Assembly (NCBI GenBank): GCA_028023455.1
Contig: JAQFVV010000056.1
Coordinates: 2,730,001 to 2,794,000 of the forward strand
DNA length: 64,000 nt
Direction of reading: 5' to 3'
Origin: Epiperipatus broadwayi
Taxonomy: Eukaryota; Onychophora; Udeonychophora; Euonychophora; Peripatidae
This document shows positions 1 through 11,167 of the stretch, in pieces (the stretch's first letter is position 1; each line of letters starts with the position of its first letter). The position numbers and the translations under genes were made by a program. Below the pieces are notes generated by a model. The model saw only the letters and a program-made list of their open reading frames with translations. It was not told the DNA's origin and ran no database searches.

Positions 1-432
1 CAAATATGATAAAATAAAATGGATTATTGGTATTTGAACACTATGAATAAAGTAATAATTGTGACTAGAGTCAGTTTTGTAAGAGATATAAAAGGTAGTG
101 AAATAATTAATTATATAAAAAAATATATAGAGTTAAAAATTATTTATTATAAAGTACGTCATTTACTTTAATAAAGCAAAATATATATAAAAAATGTTGA
201 AATATTTGAAAATTGGTTTGATAATTATGCAGCACTACAAAAAAAATTGCATTGCATATTATGAAAATCCATATAAATAATATATATATATTTTCTCCTT
301 GGAAATAAAATGACCCAACAAATAAAAACTCTAACTCTTCAATAAATAATTGAAAAAATTTGAACATCAACAAAATGTTACCATTGGACGTCATCACTGA
401 CCTTGATGCATGAAACATCATTTCCAACAACA
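1..432. other. AT-rich DNA, no recognisable element
   Basis: The stretch is AT-rich with frequent stops in all frames. A 103-codon open frame on the minus strand (140-451) is strongly hydrophobic and low in complexity, as expected from AT-rich DNA, and I do not call it a gene. Confidence 0.6.
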
Positions 433-562
433 AAGTTAATAAAGAAGTCAAGCATTGGTGGTCGAGAAGTCAGCGATGGCTGCTTTACAGGCAGTTGTTT
501 TGGGTTGGCGGGTTCGCGCCCTGGCTGATGCTATGACACATGAGAAAAAAAAGTTAATAAAG
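433..562. repeat. Target-site duplication of SINE copy 1
   Basis: AAGTTAATAAAG occurs at 433-444 and again at 551-562, directly flanking the SINE and its A-tail. It fixes both ends of the insertion. Confidence 0.8.
445..550 (+). mobile_element. tRNA-derived SINE, copy 1, with 12-bp target duplication
   Basis: This is a short retroposon that would be transcribed by RNA polymerase III and copied by a LINE reverse transcriptase. It carries a box-B-like motif GCGGGTTCGCGCCC near 510-523 and a weak box A upstream, and it ends in a short A run (545-550). It is bracketed by the perfect 12-base direct repeat AAGTTAATAAAG (433-444 and 551-562), the hallmark of LINE-type insertion. The 3' end (a motif like GCTATGACA followed by A-rich sequence) is shared with the copies at 7.8-8.2 kb, which defines a family. 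No coding capacity. Confidence 0.72.
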
Positions 563-1494
563 ATTGCTATCCACTAGATATTTTTTCCATAATATCTTGG
601 TATTTTTTCTTAAGCCTATCCATTAAATAATAATTACTTTGTTTAGATTTTTTTTTTCTTATATTATTTATTGTATTTCAAATTACCATATCTAGTTATT
701 TGATAAAACTCTTATTTTCTATTTTTAATAATAATTTATGCAATTTACTAGTTTTATTAGTGAATTAAACTATTCAGAATTATAATATATAAGCATTTTC
801 TTATTATTTACAAATATTAATATCATCTTAAAAAGCACTCTTTTATTTTATTGTGTTATTTTCTATATTGACTTTCTTTTATAGCTATGTACACTATACT
901 CATTTGTTTTCTTTTAAAATACATTTATATCTCATTTCAAACATGTTCAAAACATTTTGCATAATTTCAATTAAAATTGTCATATTTTAATCCATTCCTA
1001 TCTGCTAATTCCCAATTATACATGTCTACTTATAAACATATCTGTATCATTTGGTTCTAAAAATTATGGGTAATAGAGAAATCTATATAATCATTTTAAA
1101 CTTATATATAAACATACGTACCTATAGTTGCAATTTAATTTTAAAATTATATGTATTATTATAACAGCAAAAATTATCAGCAAAAAATAAAATAAATGCA
1201 TTTACAGAAAGGACAATAGATAGTAAGATGAGAGAGAGAGAATGGATGGGAGTGTGAGCGAGAGCGAGGGAGAAAGAGATAGCATATTACATACATGTGT
1301 TCACTTGGCCACTATTTCTTTCTATGAAATATATATATATTCTTTTTAAATTAATGATGATGAAATTCTAAATATACAATACCTAAAAAAAGTTACATTC
1401 TTAAATTTTATGTATAATTGCTTATAAAAACAAAAGCAGCTGTTTTCTTATATTGTTTTGGTAAACAAAAAAATTAAAATTTTGTTTTAAATAG
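563..1494. other. AT-rich DNA with one GA-rich patch
   Basis: There is no gene-like frame. A purine-rich simple-sequence patch (GAGAGAGAG and GAGCGAGAGCGAG type) lies at about 1228-1280; the rest is unremarkable AT-rich sequence. Confidence 0.6.
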
Positions 1495-2480
1495 CCTGAA
1501 CTGTGAAATCACGGTTGTCACCTTTAGATTGCTCTAACTCAGCCAATTTTTTAGTTACATTGATGAAAAAATACCCGTATTAAAGCTTAGAGCAAGGCCT
1601 ATAAGATGCTGCCATCTTCTGAATTATTTTGCAAGTAAAAAATCAATACTAGGAGGTTTTAAGTTGAACAAAAGAAGAAGGCCAGTTTTGATTGGTTGGA
1701 TAATCTATTCTCAATCTATTCTCAATTCTTATTGGCTGATGATTCCGTTAAATATTTTTTCACCGCTAAAATGAAAATATATATTTTGGAGTGTTTTTTT
1801 TATTATGTTTCATACATATTATAAATAATTTTCATAAAATCTGATAAAAATATAGTTATTTTACAAAAGTAGTAAGATTTTATTAAAAAATTGTATACTT
1901 TACATGATTGTAAATTGAAAAAGAAACCAGCCATAGCAACAATTTTGACATCTTGTCAAGAGTTGAGATTGCTCCAAGCTGTTTATTTGATTTTCAAACA
2001 AAGATTAATGTTTTAGAATATTTTTCTGGCATTATAATGTGTTTTTGGTGTATTTTTTTAATAATATGCTGAAAGTATAATTATTTTGAGAAAGACGTTA
2101 CGATTTTTCCTAAAAAATTCTTAAAAAATTCATAACGTGAAATCTGGGAGGGATTTAAATGACATTTACAATGCTTCTAATTTGCTCATAATGTTTTCTT
2201 TGATTTTTCTGCTTTTGAATATTTCTATAAAATACAAATAAAAATATATTTTTGAAATAACTTTCGTTTACTTTCCTAACATTACAAATAATTAATATAC
2301 TTTTTGAAAACAAAACTAAAATTAATATATATTAAAAGATGAAAATATTTGTATCAAAAAGTTTCTCACTTGACCAATTAAAACCAATTAAAAGTTTCAG
2401 AGTTTTACTTCACTTGACCAATAACGAAAGTGATCCATTAAAGAGTTAAAAGACTGCAATGAGTAAAATTAGTGATGGTT
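1495..2480. mobile_element. Unclassified interspersed repeat, about 1 kb
   Basis: This interval resembles, in inverted orientation and the same order, the block inserted in the solo LTR at about 33445-34160. Matching landmarks are an ATTGG...CACTTGACC block (about 2365-2430), a TTGGCTGAT / AGCCAATCAG motif (1732-1740), a TTGCAAGTAAAAAATCAAT motif (1630-1648) and a GATGCTGCCATCTTCTGAAT block (1605-1624). Two separated copies sharing ordered landmarks indicate a dispersed repeat. I cannot see clean terminal repeats or a coding region, so the class is undetermined, although a non-autonomous DNA transposon is plausible. The ends are approximate. Confidence 0.45.
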
Positions 2481-5402
2481 GTAATTTTCTCAATCGTAAA
2501 AGAATTCAAAAAGTCTCTTTTAAAAGTTCATAATATTATTATTTCTATATGATTATGGAATATCTTGATTTTAATTTTTTTCAGTAAGCTTTCTGTTAAA
2601 ATCTTCGCATAGATTCAGTATTTTCGGATGCAATACATTAGTTTCTAATGAAACATTATTTTTCATATTCTTAACTCTCAAATTTAATGCTTTTTTAGTT
2701 TTCACTAAATCCTTGGCATAGACTTTGAATGTAGTTTTAACAATTTAAAAAGTACAATTAATAATACTAGCAATATTTTTTTTTTTCATATTTTGAATTT
2801 ATGGCACCAGCAACATAAGTATAAATCCAGATGTTACAACTTATGTAAAATTTAGTAATTTCTAATTTTTTATTTAATTACTTTTGTAAGTGAATCTGCA
2901 GATTTTGAAATTATGATGATGGAGATTTTCCATCTTTTAAATTGCTCTTCCCTATCATTTTATATTAATTGTATTTTTGGACATATCACATGTCTAATAT
3001 TCTCTGCCATTTACACTGCCTTTTTTTTTTTACAAACATCTAATATTACTATTTTGGTTTCTTGATTTTATTCTTCTAGGTAATTATTAGGTTATAACAT
3101 TAAATTATATGTATATATTACAGGCTGTTTTACCAATATAAATATAAATCATTGTGTAAAATTATATTTTAAAAGAACAAAATATACTTTTAGAGAACCA
3201 TTAGTCAAATCCAGTACAGTGTATTGGATTTAATTGCTTTGTGAAATTTTTTTTAAAAAAGTCATTGTTGATATGCATATACATAAATGATCACATGGTG
3301 CAAGAGTGCCACATATATATGCTATATCTATGATCTGGGTTTAAATCTAGGTCAGATAAGCATTTTTACAGATCCTAATTGGACTTAAGACCCCCCTCCA
3401 ATTGTTGGCCTATAGCCACCCAGTTAACTATCCAATATTAATTGGAAAATAGTTATTTATAGAAAGTCATTTAAACCTTCATTTTTCGGTAGTTGACAAA
3501 GCAGTGAATAGTGCCATCTCTTCACTGTATCTCTATAAGGGGCTGTTAAAGAAATCTTTGTCCTGTTGCTGATCATTTAAAAGATCGCTTACTCGTATAT
3601 ATATAAATTAATAAACTGTTTGTATTTTACTGAAGTTTATTTAAAGTTGAGAAATATTAATATTTTAAAAATTATTGCTTGGGATATCCTTTGCTTAATT
3701 ATTCAGTTTGTCTCCAGATCTATAAATTTTGACTTGTTTGTTAAATTCAAATATTTGTAAAAACCTTATTTATTATTTTTTCTAATATAATTTAATTTTG
3801 TATTAGATCTTAAAATTTCTATCCAATATTTTTATTATACTATGACTAAAGATTTTTTATATCATATTTACACTATTTTAAACTTGCTTTTATTGAATCG
3901 TCTTACATAATATATACTTTAAGAGCAATAATGATTTAAGTTTCTGCCTGCCGCCAAAAGATAATCAAACCGGTGATGTAGTGTGAGTTCTACGCAGATA
4001 CTGACCAATCAATCAGTATAAATATTTGCAGATAATTGCGAATAATCGACCGCTGTGCATTCTGGGTAATAAAAACCCCAAACTATTACTATGGAAAATG
4101 ATGCAGTAGTAATATTTCGTGTTCAACATCTAAATTCTAAAAACACTAACCTTTTTTTCTCAATCTTGTTAGTAACGAGAGATGGCGTTCTCAGCTAGAA
4201 AAAATACTTATTTTACCATTGGTACAAGATAATAGCAAGAAATATCGACAGCATTCAAGAAGTGTTTAGTTTTATGAGTGTACATGTGTATGTGTGCACA
4301 TACCTGTATAGATAGATTACATGCACACCCACATGCGTATTTATTAGTTGAATGTAAACGTACATCATAAAGCATATTTCATAAATATAGACTTAGTTTA
4401 TATGCATGACTTTAATTTTGCCTAATATTTTTTGTAATGAAATCCAAAGTTTTTTTTTTTAAATATACAAACATGTTTAAAACCTTTTTATCTTTTTTAT
4501 AAATGCTTTTAGTAAATTGTAAATCTTTAAAGTCAAGTTGCGTCTCAACTGTGAATAAATTCATAATTTTTGCTTTATTTCAAAATATTAATCTCAAATA
4601 AACTAATAAGTTGTCCAATTAAATTCTAAGACTGAAATAACGCGCGCACACACACAATGAAAAATAATATTTTGGTGCAGTAGTTAATGATTTTACTTTT
4701 TATGTTCAAGAACTGGTCCAAAGTCAATCTGGATAAACTTATAATTTGTTTTCAAATCACATATACCATTACATTTTTTCAAGCAATTAAGTTAGTCTAT
4801 AGCCAAGTCAGCCTGCCATCTATCACTGGTCAATAAATCGGTATTTTGCTTTATTATCTGGAATAAAGAACTTTTATCTATCTCTTATAGTGTTCTGCCA
4901 GACAGAAAATGCCACCGGCCAAAAAAAAAAACAACAACAAACAAACAAAATATAATAGACTATAATTAAATAAAATGGACGATATATTTATTATAAATCA
5001 ATAATTATACTTTCAATTAAAATTGTATCTATCAATATTTTGTATCATCTATTATTTTTTTCATTTCAGGATGTATGTTGATGGAATTTTTAATATTGCT
5101 TACAAACTTAATGTGCTTTTATATATTCATGAGTAAAACTATTTATTCATATACATACATTAAACCAATATCGCAAACATTTTCATATATAAATTAATAT
5201 ATTTTTTTGTATTTGAATTTTTATAAAAATTCGATATACTTTGTTTGTGCCATATTTCCTGTAAAACCTTATGCAATTGCAAATCTATTAGTTTTAGATT
5301 AATATTAACTGAAGTAGATCAATATCTGAGGGGGAAAAAATGTTGCAATGACTGATAAAAGATTTTTAGTGTTTTAAAAAAACATTTAAATCTTTAATTC
5401 AA
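2481..5402. other. AT-rich DNA with small remnants
   Basis: No gene-like frame. At about 3292-3370 there is a weak tRNA-like remnant with a box-B resemblance (GGGTTTAAATC). At about 3935-4080 there is a patch with more CpG and complexity, containing GCATTCTGGGTAAT, that looks like a fragment of a younger element of unknown type. Short CA repeats occur near 4641-4655 and an A-rich run near 4919-4951. Confidence 0.5.
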
Positions 5403-6088
5403 TAAGGATTTATATTTAAACAGGCAAAACTCTCTATACCTATTGCCACTCAGTGCAAGCCAGAATAATCAATGGATGCCAGAAGGCTTGTGAATAAAAA
5501 CCACATCTAGTGCCTACTTATCCAGTATCTCCAGACTAGTTTCTGTCTTGTAGCCTTCATCAGTGAGAAGCCTGAACTGATTTCAGTACCTATACATTTT
5601 AATGACTTTGGTTCTTTAATAACCATAGCCACCATGCCTAATAGGATAGTAATGACTATGGTTATTAAAGAACCAAAATCATCAAATGTATAGGTGCTGA
5701 ACTAAGTTCAGACCTATATGACTATGTAGGCCAATGACCTTGGATTGAAAATATAGTGTTTTCAGTTTAAGACTTATAGTTTTGTAGTTAAGTAGAGATA
5801 AAAGGTGGCTGCTGGAGGATTGCATTAGACCCTAAGAACTAGGTGCAGTCCTCTCAGATCCAAGGCTCCTCACTGATGAAGGCCACAAGCCAGAAACTAG
5901 TCTGGGGATATTGGATGAGTAGGCACTAGATGGGGTTTTTATACACAAGCCTTCTGGCATCCATTGATTACTCTGGCTTGCACTGAGTGGCAATGAGTAT
6001 AGAGAGTTTTGCCTGTTTTAATAACAGTTATAAGCAAGCATAAGAAAATGATGATCATGTGATATTTATTGGCTTAAGGATTTATATT
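5403..6088. repeat. 14-bp target duplication of the 5.4-kb family P copy
   Basis: TAAGGATTTATATT lies at 5403-5416 and again at 6075-6088, immediately outside the palindromic element. Confidence 0.78.
5417..6074 (+). mobile_element. Palindromic retroposon, full-length copy (family P)
   Basis: The element begins CAGGCAAAACTCTC (5421) and its far side carries the inverted counterpart GAGAGTTTTGCCTG (6003-6016), followed by a single-copy tail that ends near ATCATGTGATATTTATT. Between them most of the body is an imperfect inverted repeat: the block with ATGGATGCCAGAAGGCTTG (5473) reappears inverted at about 5945. A second inner inverted repeat (about 5584-5630 against 5650-5700) sits at the centre. 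The whole unit is bracketed by a perfect 14-base direct repeat TAAGGATTTATATT (5403-5416 and 6075-6088). At least six further copies occur in the window. No protein is encoded. The long target duplication favours retroposition over a DNA transposon, despite the palindromic body. Confidence 0.72.
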
Positions 6089-7800
6089 ATTAACAAATTG
6101 TCTAATTTTTTTTAAAATCAGAAATATTTATTATTATCTTTAAAGTGAAAAATGAACAAAGTTTTTGTAATTTAACTTTTGGGGTGAAGAAAGTTTCCTT
6201 TCAAATGAATTTAAATTTTGTTTCAAATTGTAAACATTTAAATTTTTTCTTTGTAAAATTTTGTTAAAATTAGTAAAATGGCATAAAATATCAATAGAAA
6301 AGTCACAAAGTCAAAATGAGAAACTACTTTATAAAAGGCAAATTTTTTTTATTTTTTCTTTGAGTTCTCAAAATCATTTCACTGCTCTACTTAAAGTCAA
6401 TCAACAAAATTGTTTGTGCTTTAAACCATGCAAATATAAAAAATTATCAAATTTTGTAATCCTTTTCATTGCATAATCAATTTTCAATATGTTTTTGCAC
6501 GAAACGTATAAATTAAGAATGCTGAATGAGAGTAATTTTCAGAGGGAGATTAAAAAATTTAACTTTATTGAGAATTCTCTGTATAAAATCTAAATTTTTG
6601 TTCATTATGTTGGTTGCTCTATAAGTTATCAAATTAAGAAACTTTTCTATTCAATATTCATGTAAAAATCTCCTGTCATAAAAGCTTTCAATAATATCAC
6701 CAATAGATTTTCTCTAAATTCAAAATATTTATTAGTATATGAATAAAAATGAGTAACTGTATAGTATTCCTTATATCACAACTTTCATATAAAGCTATTC
6801 CATAAAAAGATGACAATTTTATATATTCTGTTAGTAGATATTTACATTTTTAGTTATTGCTTCTATTTGTCATATAAAAGTCTGCCAGGAAAAACTAATA
6901 CTCTCAAGTTTTCATTCTAGACAGAATAGTTCAGAAATGTCTATAACATATTTTTAAACAAATTTTTCATAAAATGTTTAGCATATTTTAAAATTAACAA
7001 TTTACTTTTACAGATGCCTTTTATAAATAGTAATTTTGTATAAAAGTATTTTTGGTGGGCATTAAACTGTTTTACAGGTTTTTATGTGTGCCATTTATGC
7101 CTATCATCATCATTTAAATTTAAATACTTAGTGTAATTTGCCTGATTTGAATTGGAATACCTTAATAAATATTCATTTAATACAAGTACGAATGATTAAT
7201 ACATGAGGAGAAATAGTTTATTTTTTAGAAATCATTAAATAAAAAGAAATGTTTACATTTCCACTTTTATTAAAGATGCCAGACATTCACTAACTACTTT
7301 TTTTATATATTTATAATTTTAAAAGCTAAGTATTATCAACAGTTTTATTTAATAAAATTTTATTTTAATTAATATAATATATATTTACCACTTCAAGTAA
7401 ATAATTTTAAAATTCATAGCAATATAGTTAAAAAAACTTTCGTTTAAAAATTATTTCTAGCAGGTACACAATGTTTATGAATTTTATTTGATATTATTTC
7501 TGCAATTGTAATCAACCTAAGTTTATTGATAATTATTTTGCCATTAGAGATAGTAAAGCAATGAATAAGTGAATTTTTAGTTTACTCATATTTGAAACAT
7601 TCTATGGTTGACATTTTGTCCATCACATCATTAGAGTCACCAATACAAGTACTTTTTTTTGCATTCTGCAACTTAAATACGTGGATTTATAAAAGTAAAA
7701 AGAAGTTTAGCTGTAAGTTTGATAGAGTTTATTAAATAAAAATGTTTATACTTTTATTAACAATTTATTAATATTTCTAAAATTAAAAATTATTACATTA
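6089..7800. other. AT-rich DNA, nothing recognised
   Basis: No gene-like frame or repeat landmark is visible. A 71-codon plus-strand frame at 6261-6476 is AT-driven and has no recognisable domain. Confidence 0.55.
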
Positions 7801-7804
7801 AACT

Positions 7805-7845
7805 AGGTAGCCGATGCTTTGACATATGGAAAAAAAAAGAAAGTT
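7805..7845 (+). mobile_element. Truncated 3' end of the tRNA-SINE
   Basis: The motif CCGATGCTTTGACATATGG followed by an A run matches the 3' end of the minus-strand SINE at 7890-8001. Only this tail is present, as in a strongly 5'-truncated insertion. It forms an inverted pair with the neighbouring copy. Confidence 0.55.
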
Positions 7846-7889
7846 AAGATTATAAGATCTTAAAGTTATAGCCTTAATATATATTACTT

Positions 7890-8001
7890 TTTTTTCCATA
7901 TGTCATAGCATCGGCCGGGAGGCGAACCCGCAACAACCGTCTGCAACCAACTGCATGCTTGCAAGGCAGCTGCGCTGATCCCTCAGCTAACAATGCTTGA
8001 C
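7890..8001 (-). mobile_element. tRNA-derived SINE, best-preserved copy
   Basis: Read on the minus strand, the unit has a box-A-like TAGCTGAGGGATC (7977-7989) and a box-B-like GGGTTCGCCTCCC (7917-7929), then GCTATGACATATGG and an A run. The box order and spacing match an internal RNA polymerase III promoter derived from a tRNA. It is non-coding and depends on a LINE for movement. I could not identify convincing target duplications, and the extreme 5' end is approximate. Confidence 0.7.
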
Positions 8002-8145
8002 TTATAGTGCAAATAAACAATACAGATAAAATCAAATATTCATTATCAATTTACAGATTCAGATGTAGTGTGTGGATCATAATTTGTATAATCAAACAAA
8101 GCACACTAAGCAGTAATAAAGCTAAATATTAAAAAAAAACTATCT

Positions 8146-8190
8146 TTTTTTTTTCCATATGTCAAAGCATCGGCCGAGAAGCGGATTTTG
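8146..8190 (-). mobile_element. Truncated SINE 3' end
   Basis: A T run followed by CCATATGTCAAAGCATCGGCC repeats the 3' terminus of the SINE at 7890-8001 in the same orientation, then diverges. This is a 5'-truncated copy. Confidence 0.55.
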
Positions 8191-8439
8191 TAGAAACTAT
8201 TTTTACTTTTTATCATTCTTTTTTATTATTTAATTAACTGCAACAGTATTTGTTATTGCTAAGAAAATAAATATTTAAGAAATCAAGCAGGCCCATATAA
8301 GAATAGTACGGATAAATATAACAATTTCCCCCAAATAGCTTCTACTTCTATTCAATATTTTAAATTGAGAAAATTTGGTATTAAAAAAAAAATATTTAAA
8401 TGAGTATATGAGTTTTTAAACAGGCACACAAAAAACAAT

Positions 8440-9480
8440 CTAGATACTGACTGAGGGATTGATTAATCATTCCTTGGTCTTGTTCTGTTTTTTTTAGCTA
8501 TGCCTTTTTTTCTTTTGATCTTTTTTTGACATATTCTTGATTTCATTCCTTGCATTATTCATTAACTGCTACACCAAAAATCACCTTTCACTCTTTATAC
8601 ATTGGATCACTGTTTTTTGTTCTTTCTTCAGTGACTTGATCTTTTCAGCCATCATACTTTAATTAATAATGATTTGGTTCTTTATATCTCCTCTTTTTTT
8701 TAGTTTCTTCAAGTATCTTATTGATTTTTAATTTTCTCTTTTTTTCACATGTATTCCTTTTAATCTATTCATAATTTTCTATTTTCTTGCTGCCCTTTAA
8801 ATATTCTTGAAGGGTTTTAATAGCGTTCATAGCATTTCTCCATTTTATACCTAATGTTTTTTTTTGTACAATTTGTAATTGACCATGTTTTTTCTGGCGC
8901 CTTTTATTTTTGTATCCATGGCAGAATATATTCTTTTTTCATGTTATACCACTTTGATCTCTTTCTCTACTGTCTTTACTAGAGTCTTGTTTTTGCTTCA
9001 TTTTTTTTTAAATATTTTTTGTCTCAATCCTATTTTTTCTATATTTTCTCATTTATTTATCTTTGCCAAATATTTTTGCTTGTCTTTTGACATCTTCTGT
9101 TTCATCTCCTTCAAGATCTCATTATCATTCATTTTCTTTAGTATTGTTTTCCTTTTTGAGCTATTTTGTTTAATTTATTATTTTGTTTGTCAAATATGTT
9201 TTGCATGCTTTTAGAAATCACTTGTTTTTATAACTTTTACCATAATTTTTATTTGTAAAATATTTCTGGATTGTCATTGGACATCTTTTGCTTCATCTTC
9301 TTCATCATCTCTTCACTATAACTCACTTTTTTCTGGAGTTTTTTTTTGTGATTGATGGATACATCTCAAAGTTGGACATTCTCTTGGATGACTCTTTTTA
9401 TTTTCTGGATCAATTGCTATTTGTACTTGGATCTCTAGTTTTTGTTATACCTTTGCTTTGGAACTTGTGATTATTTACAA
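8440..9480 (-). pseudogene. Decayed, purine-rich coding relic with a repeated Lys/Met-rich peptide
   Basis: On the minus strand the interval is strongly purine-rich and reads, through stops and frameshifts, as Lys- and Glu-rich helical peptide. Two blocks about 190 bp apart encode nearly the same segment: MKQKMSNDNPEIFYK (from about 9265-9312) and MKQKMSKDKQKYLAK (from about 9069-9120). The shared peptide with internal duplication suggests descent from a coiled-coil protein, possibly a retroelement gag, but I do not recognise the family. The plus-strand frames at 8879-9214 and 9288-9470 are shadows of this bias. A simple strand-composition artefact is the alternative. Confidence 0.3.
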
Positions 9481-11094
9481 TGAATTTGGGCTACTGATAT
9501 TTTCTTACATGTAATTATATTTTCAATTCTCTTTAGATATTCATTTCTTAAAAAATCATCATATCCTATTCATTTTCATTTAATATCCAATTTTTACTTT
9601 AGCATTTTACACTATTTATATATTCATCACTGTTTTTTTTTATTTATTACTTTACTTGTAATCATCACCAGTATCCAATTTCTTAGATGATTATTATTTA
9701 ATTATGTCCACACAGTAGCATACAAAGACTACCCCTATGATTTTATCACCATTAAGCAACATATTTGAGCATTCAAAATATACAATTAGATGAGATCATC
9801 ACAGAACAATTTGATTTTTTAATCAATTTACCAAAGTTTTAATAATGACATCAAGTTACATATTTATTTCATAAAATAAATCTAAGATTATCTCAGAGAA
9901 TGCCACTTTTCATTTTCCAAATGCATTGAAGTCACTTTAACTTAATTCTTTTTCCTTTTCACTTTCTTATTGTTATAAATTAATTTCTAGCAGAGTTTCA
10001 AGAGCTGAAGATCAGCCATATAATGATCATAAAATCATGCATATATATGATAAATGAATGATTTAATATAAGATGCATAAACAAAAATAAAGTTTTATAT
10101 GGATCCCAGAAACAATTTAATTACTAATAAAAATTAATTATAAATACCTTGACAGGATACAATATAGAATTGCAATAAGAAATATATAACAACATAAATA
10201 TATTACAAAAGTTACATAATAAATATCCTTAGATATATCTTTATTGCCAAATTCACTAAAAATAATTAAATTTTAAAAACAAATTGATATTATGATGTTT
10301 TGAGATACATACATGATCTATCAATTATTTGTAAACCTCCATGAAAAATAAAGAAAGTTATAAATTCTACAATGATTCAGAAAAAAATGCATAAAAAAAA
10401 TAATTCTTAAATTCGTTTATAATTAAACACTTATCAATATGAAAAAATAATTGCACAATATTAAAATCAATATATTTATGGCCCTCATCATTCTAATAGA
10501 TATAACCCTTAGATATGTTTTGTGTATTCCTTGAAAGTTATATTTGGAAAATAAGTCCTTCATGCTTAGCTTTCTTTCTTCCCTGCAGGTTGATTCTACA
10601 ACCCTAGTATTAAATTTTGATAATTTATCTTAGATTTAGTCAGTTTCATACTGTTTCAAAGGATTTAAGGATTTCATTAATCTCTTGCAAAACAAGTGAT
10701 AAGTATTTTCAGGTCTTTTAATTAGATTTCTTTGGCTGAATATTTTTTTCTTCTTTAATAATTACATTTCAGATTGGCATGCTTCCAATCCAAGCCAAGA
10801 GAGGCTTTTTTTTAGCAATCCATTCATAGAAATACTATTAGTTACAGTGGGTGCTGAATAAATATAACTAAAAGTTATTTCTTACCAATTCTAGAAGAAT
10901 ATTTAGAAATAATAAAACTAATAATTGAATGTTTCCTTAATATTAAGTATTGATAATTCAATACTCATTTTTAGGTTAGTCTGTTGATCTTCTTTTGATT
11001 AGAAATTTTGCTAAGTTGTTGCATTAGTCTCTAGACACTTCTTAGTAAACTCTTAACACAAAATCTCAGTTTAGAAAATAAACTAAATGTTTAG

Positions 11095-11100
<6 letters not shown>
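9481..11100. other. AT-rich DNA, nothing recognised
   Basis: No repeat landmark or gene-like frame seen. Confidence 0.55.

Positions 11101-11164
<64 letters not shown>
11099..11164. repeat. (AT)n microsatellite with central interruption
   Basis: Two long runs of alternating A and T are separated by a short AAATATAA interruption. Confidence 0.9.

Positions 11165-11167
<3 letters not shown>

Noticed and set aside
5417-6074. Family P as an ordinary MITE
   Set aside because: Flanking repeats vary from 10 to 19 bp between copies, and a single-copy tail lies beyond one inverted arm; both argue against a cut-and-paste element, though not conclusively.
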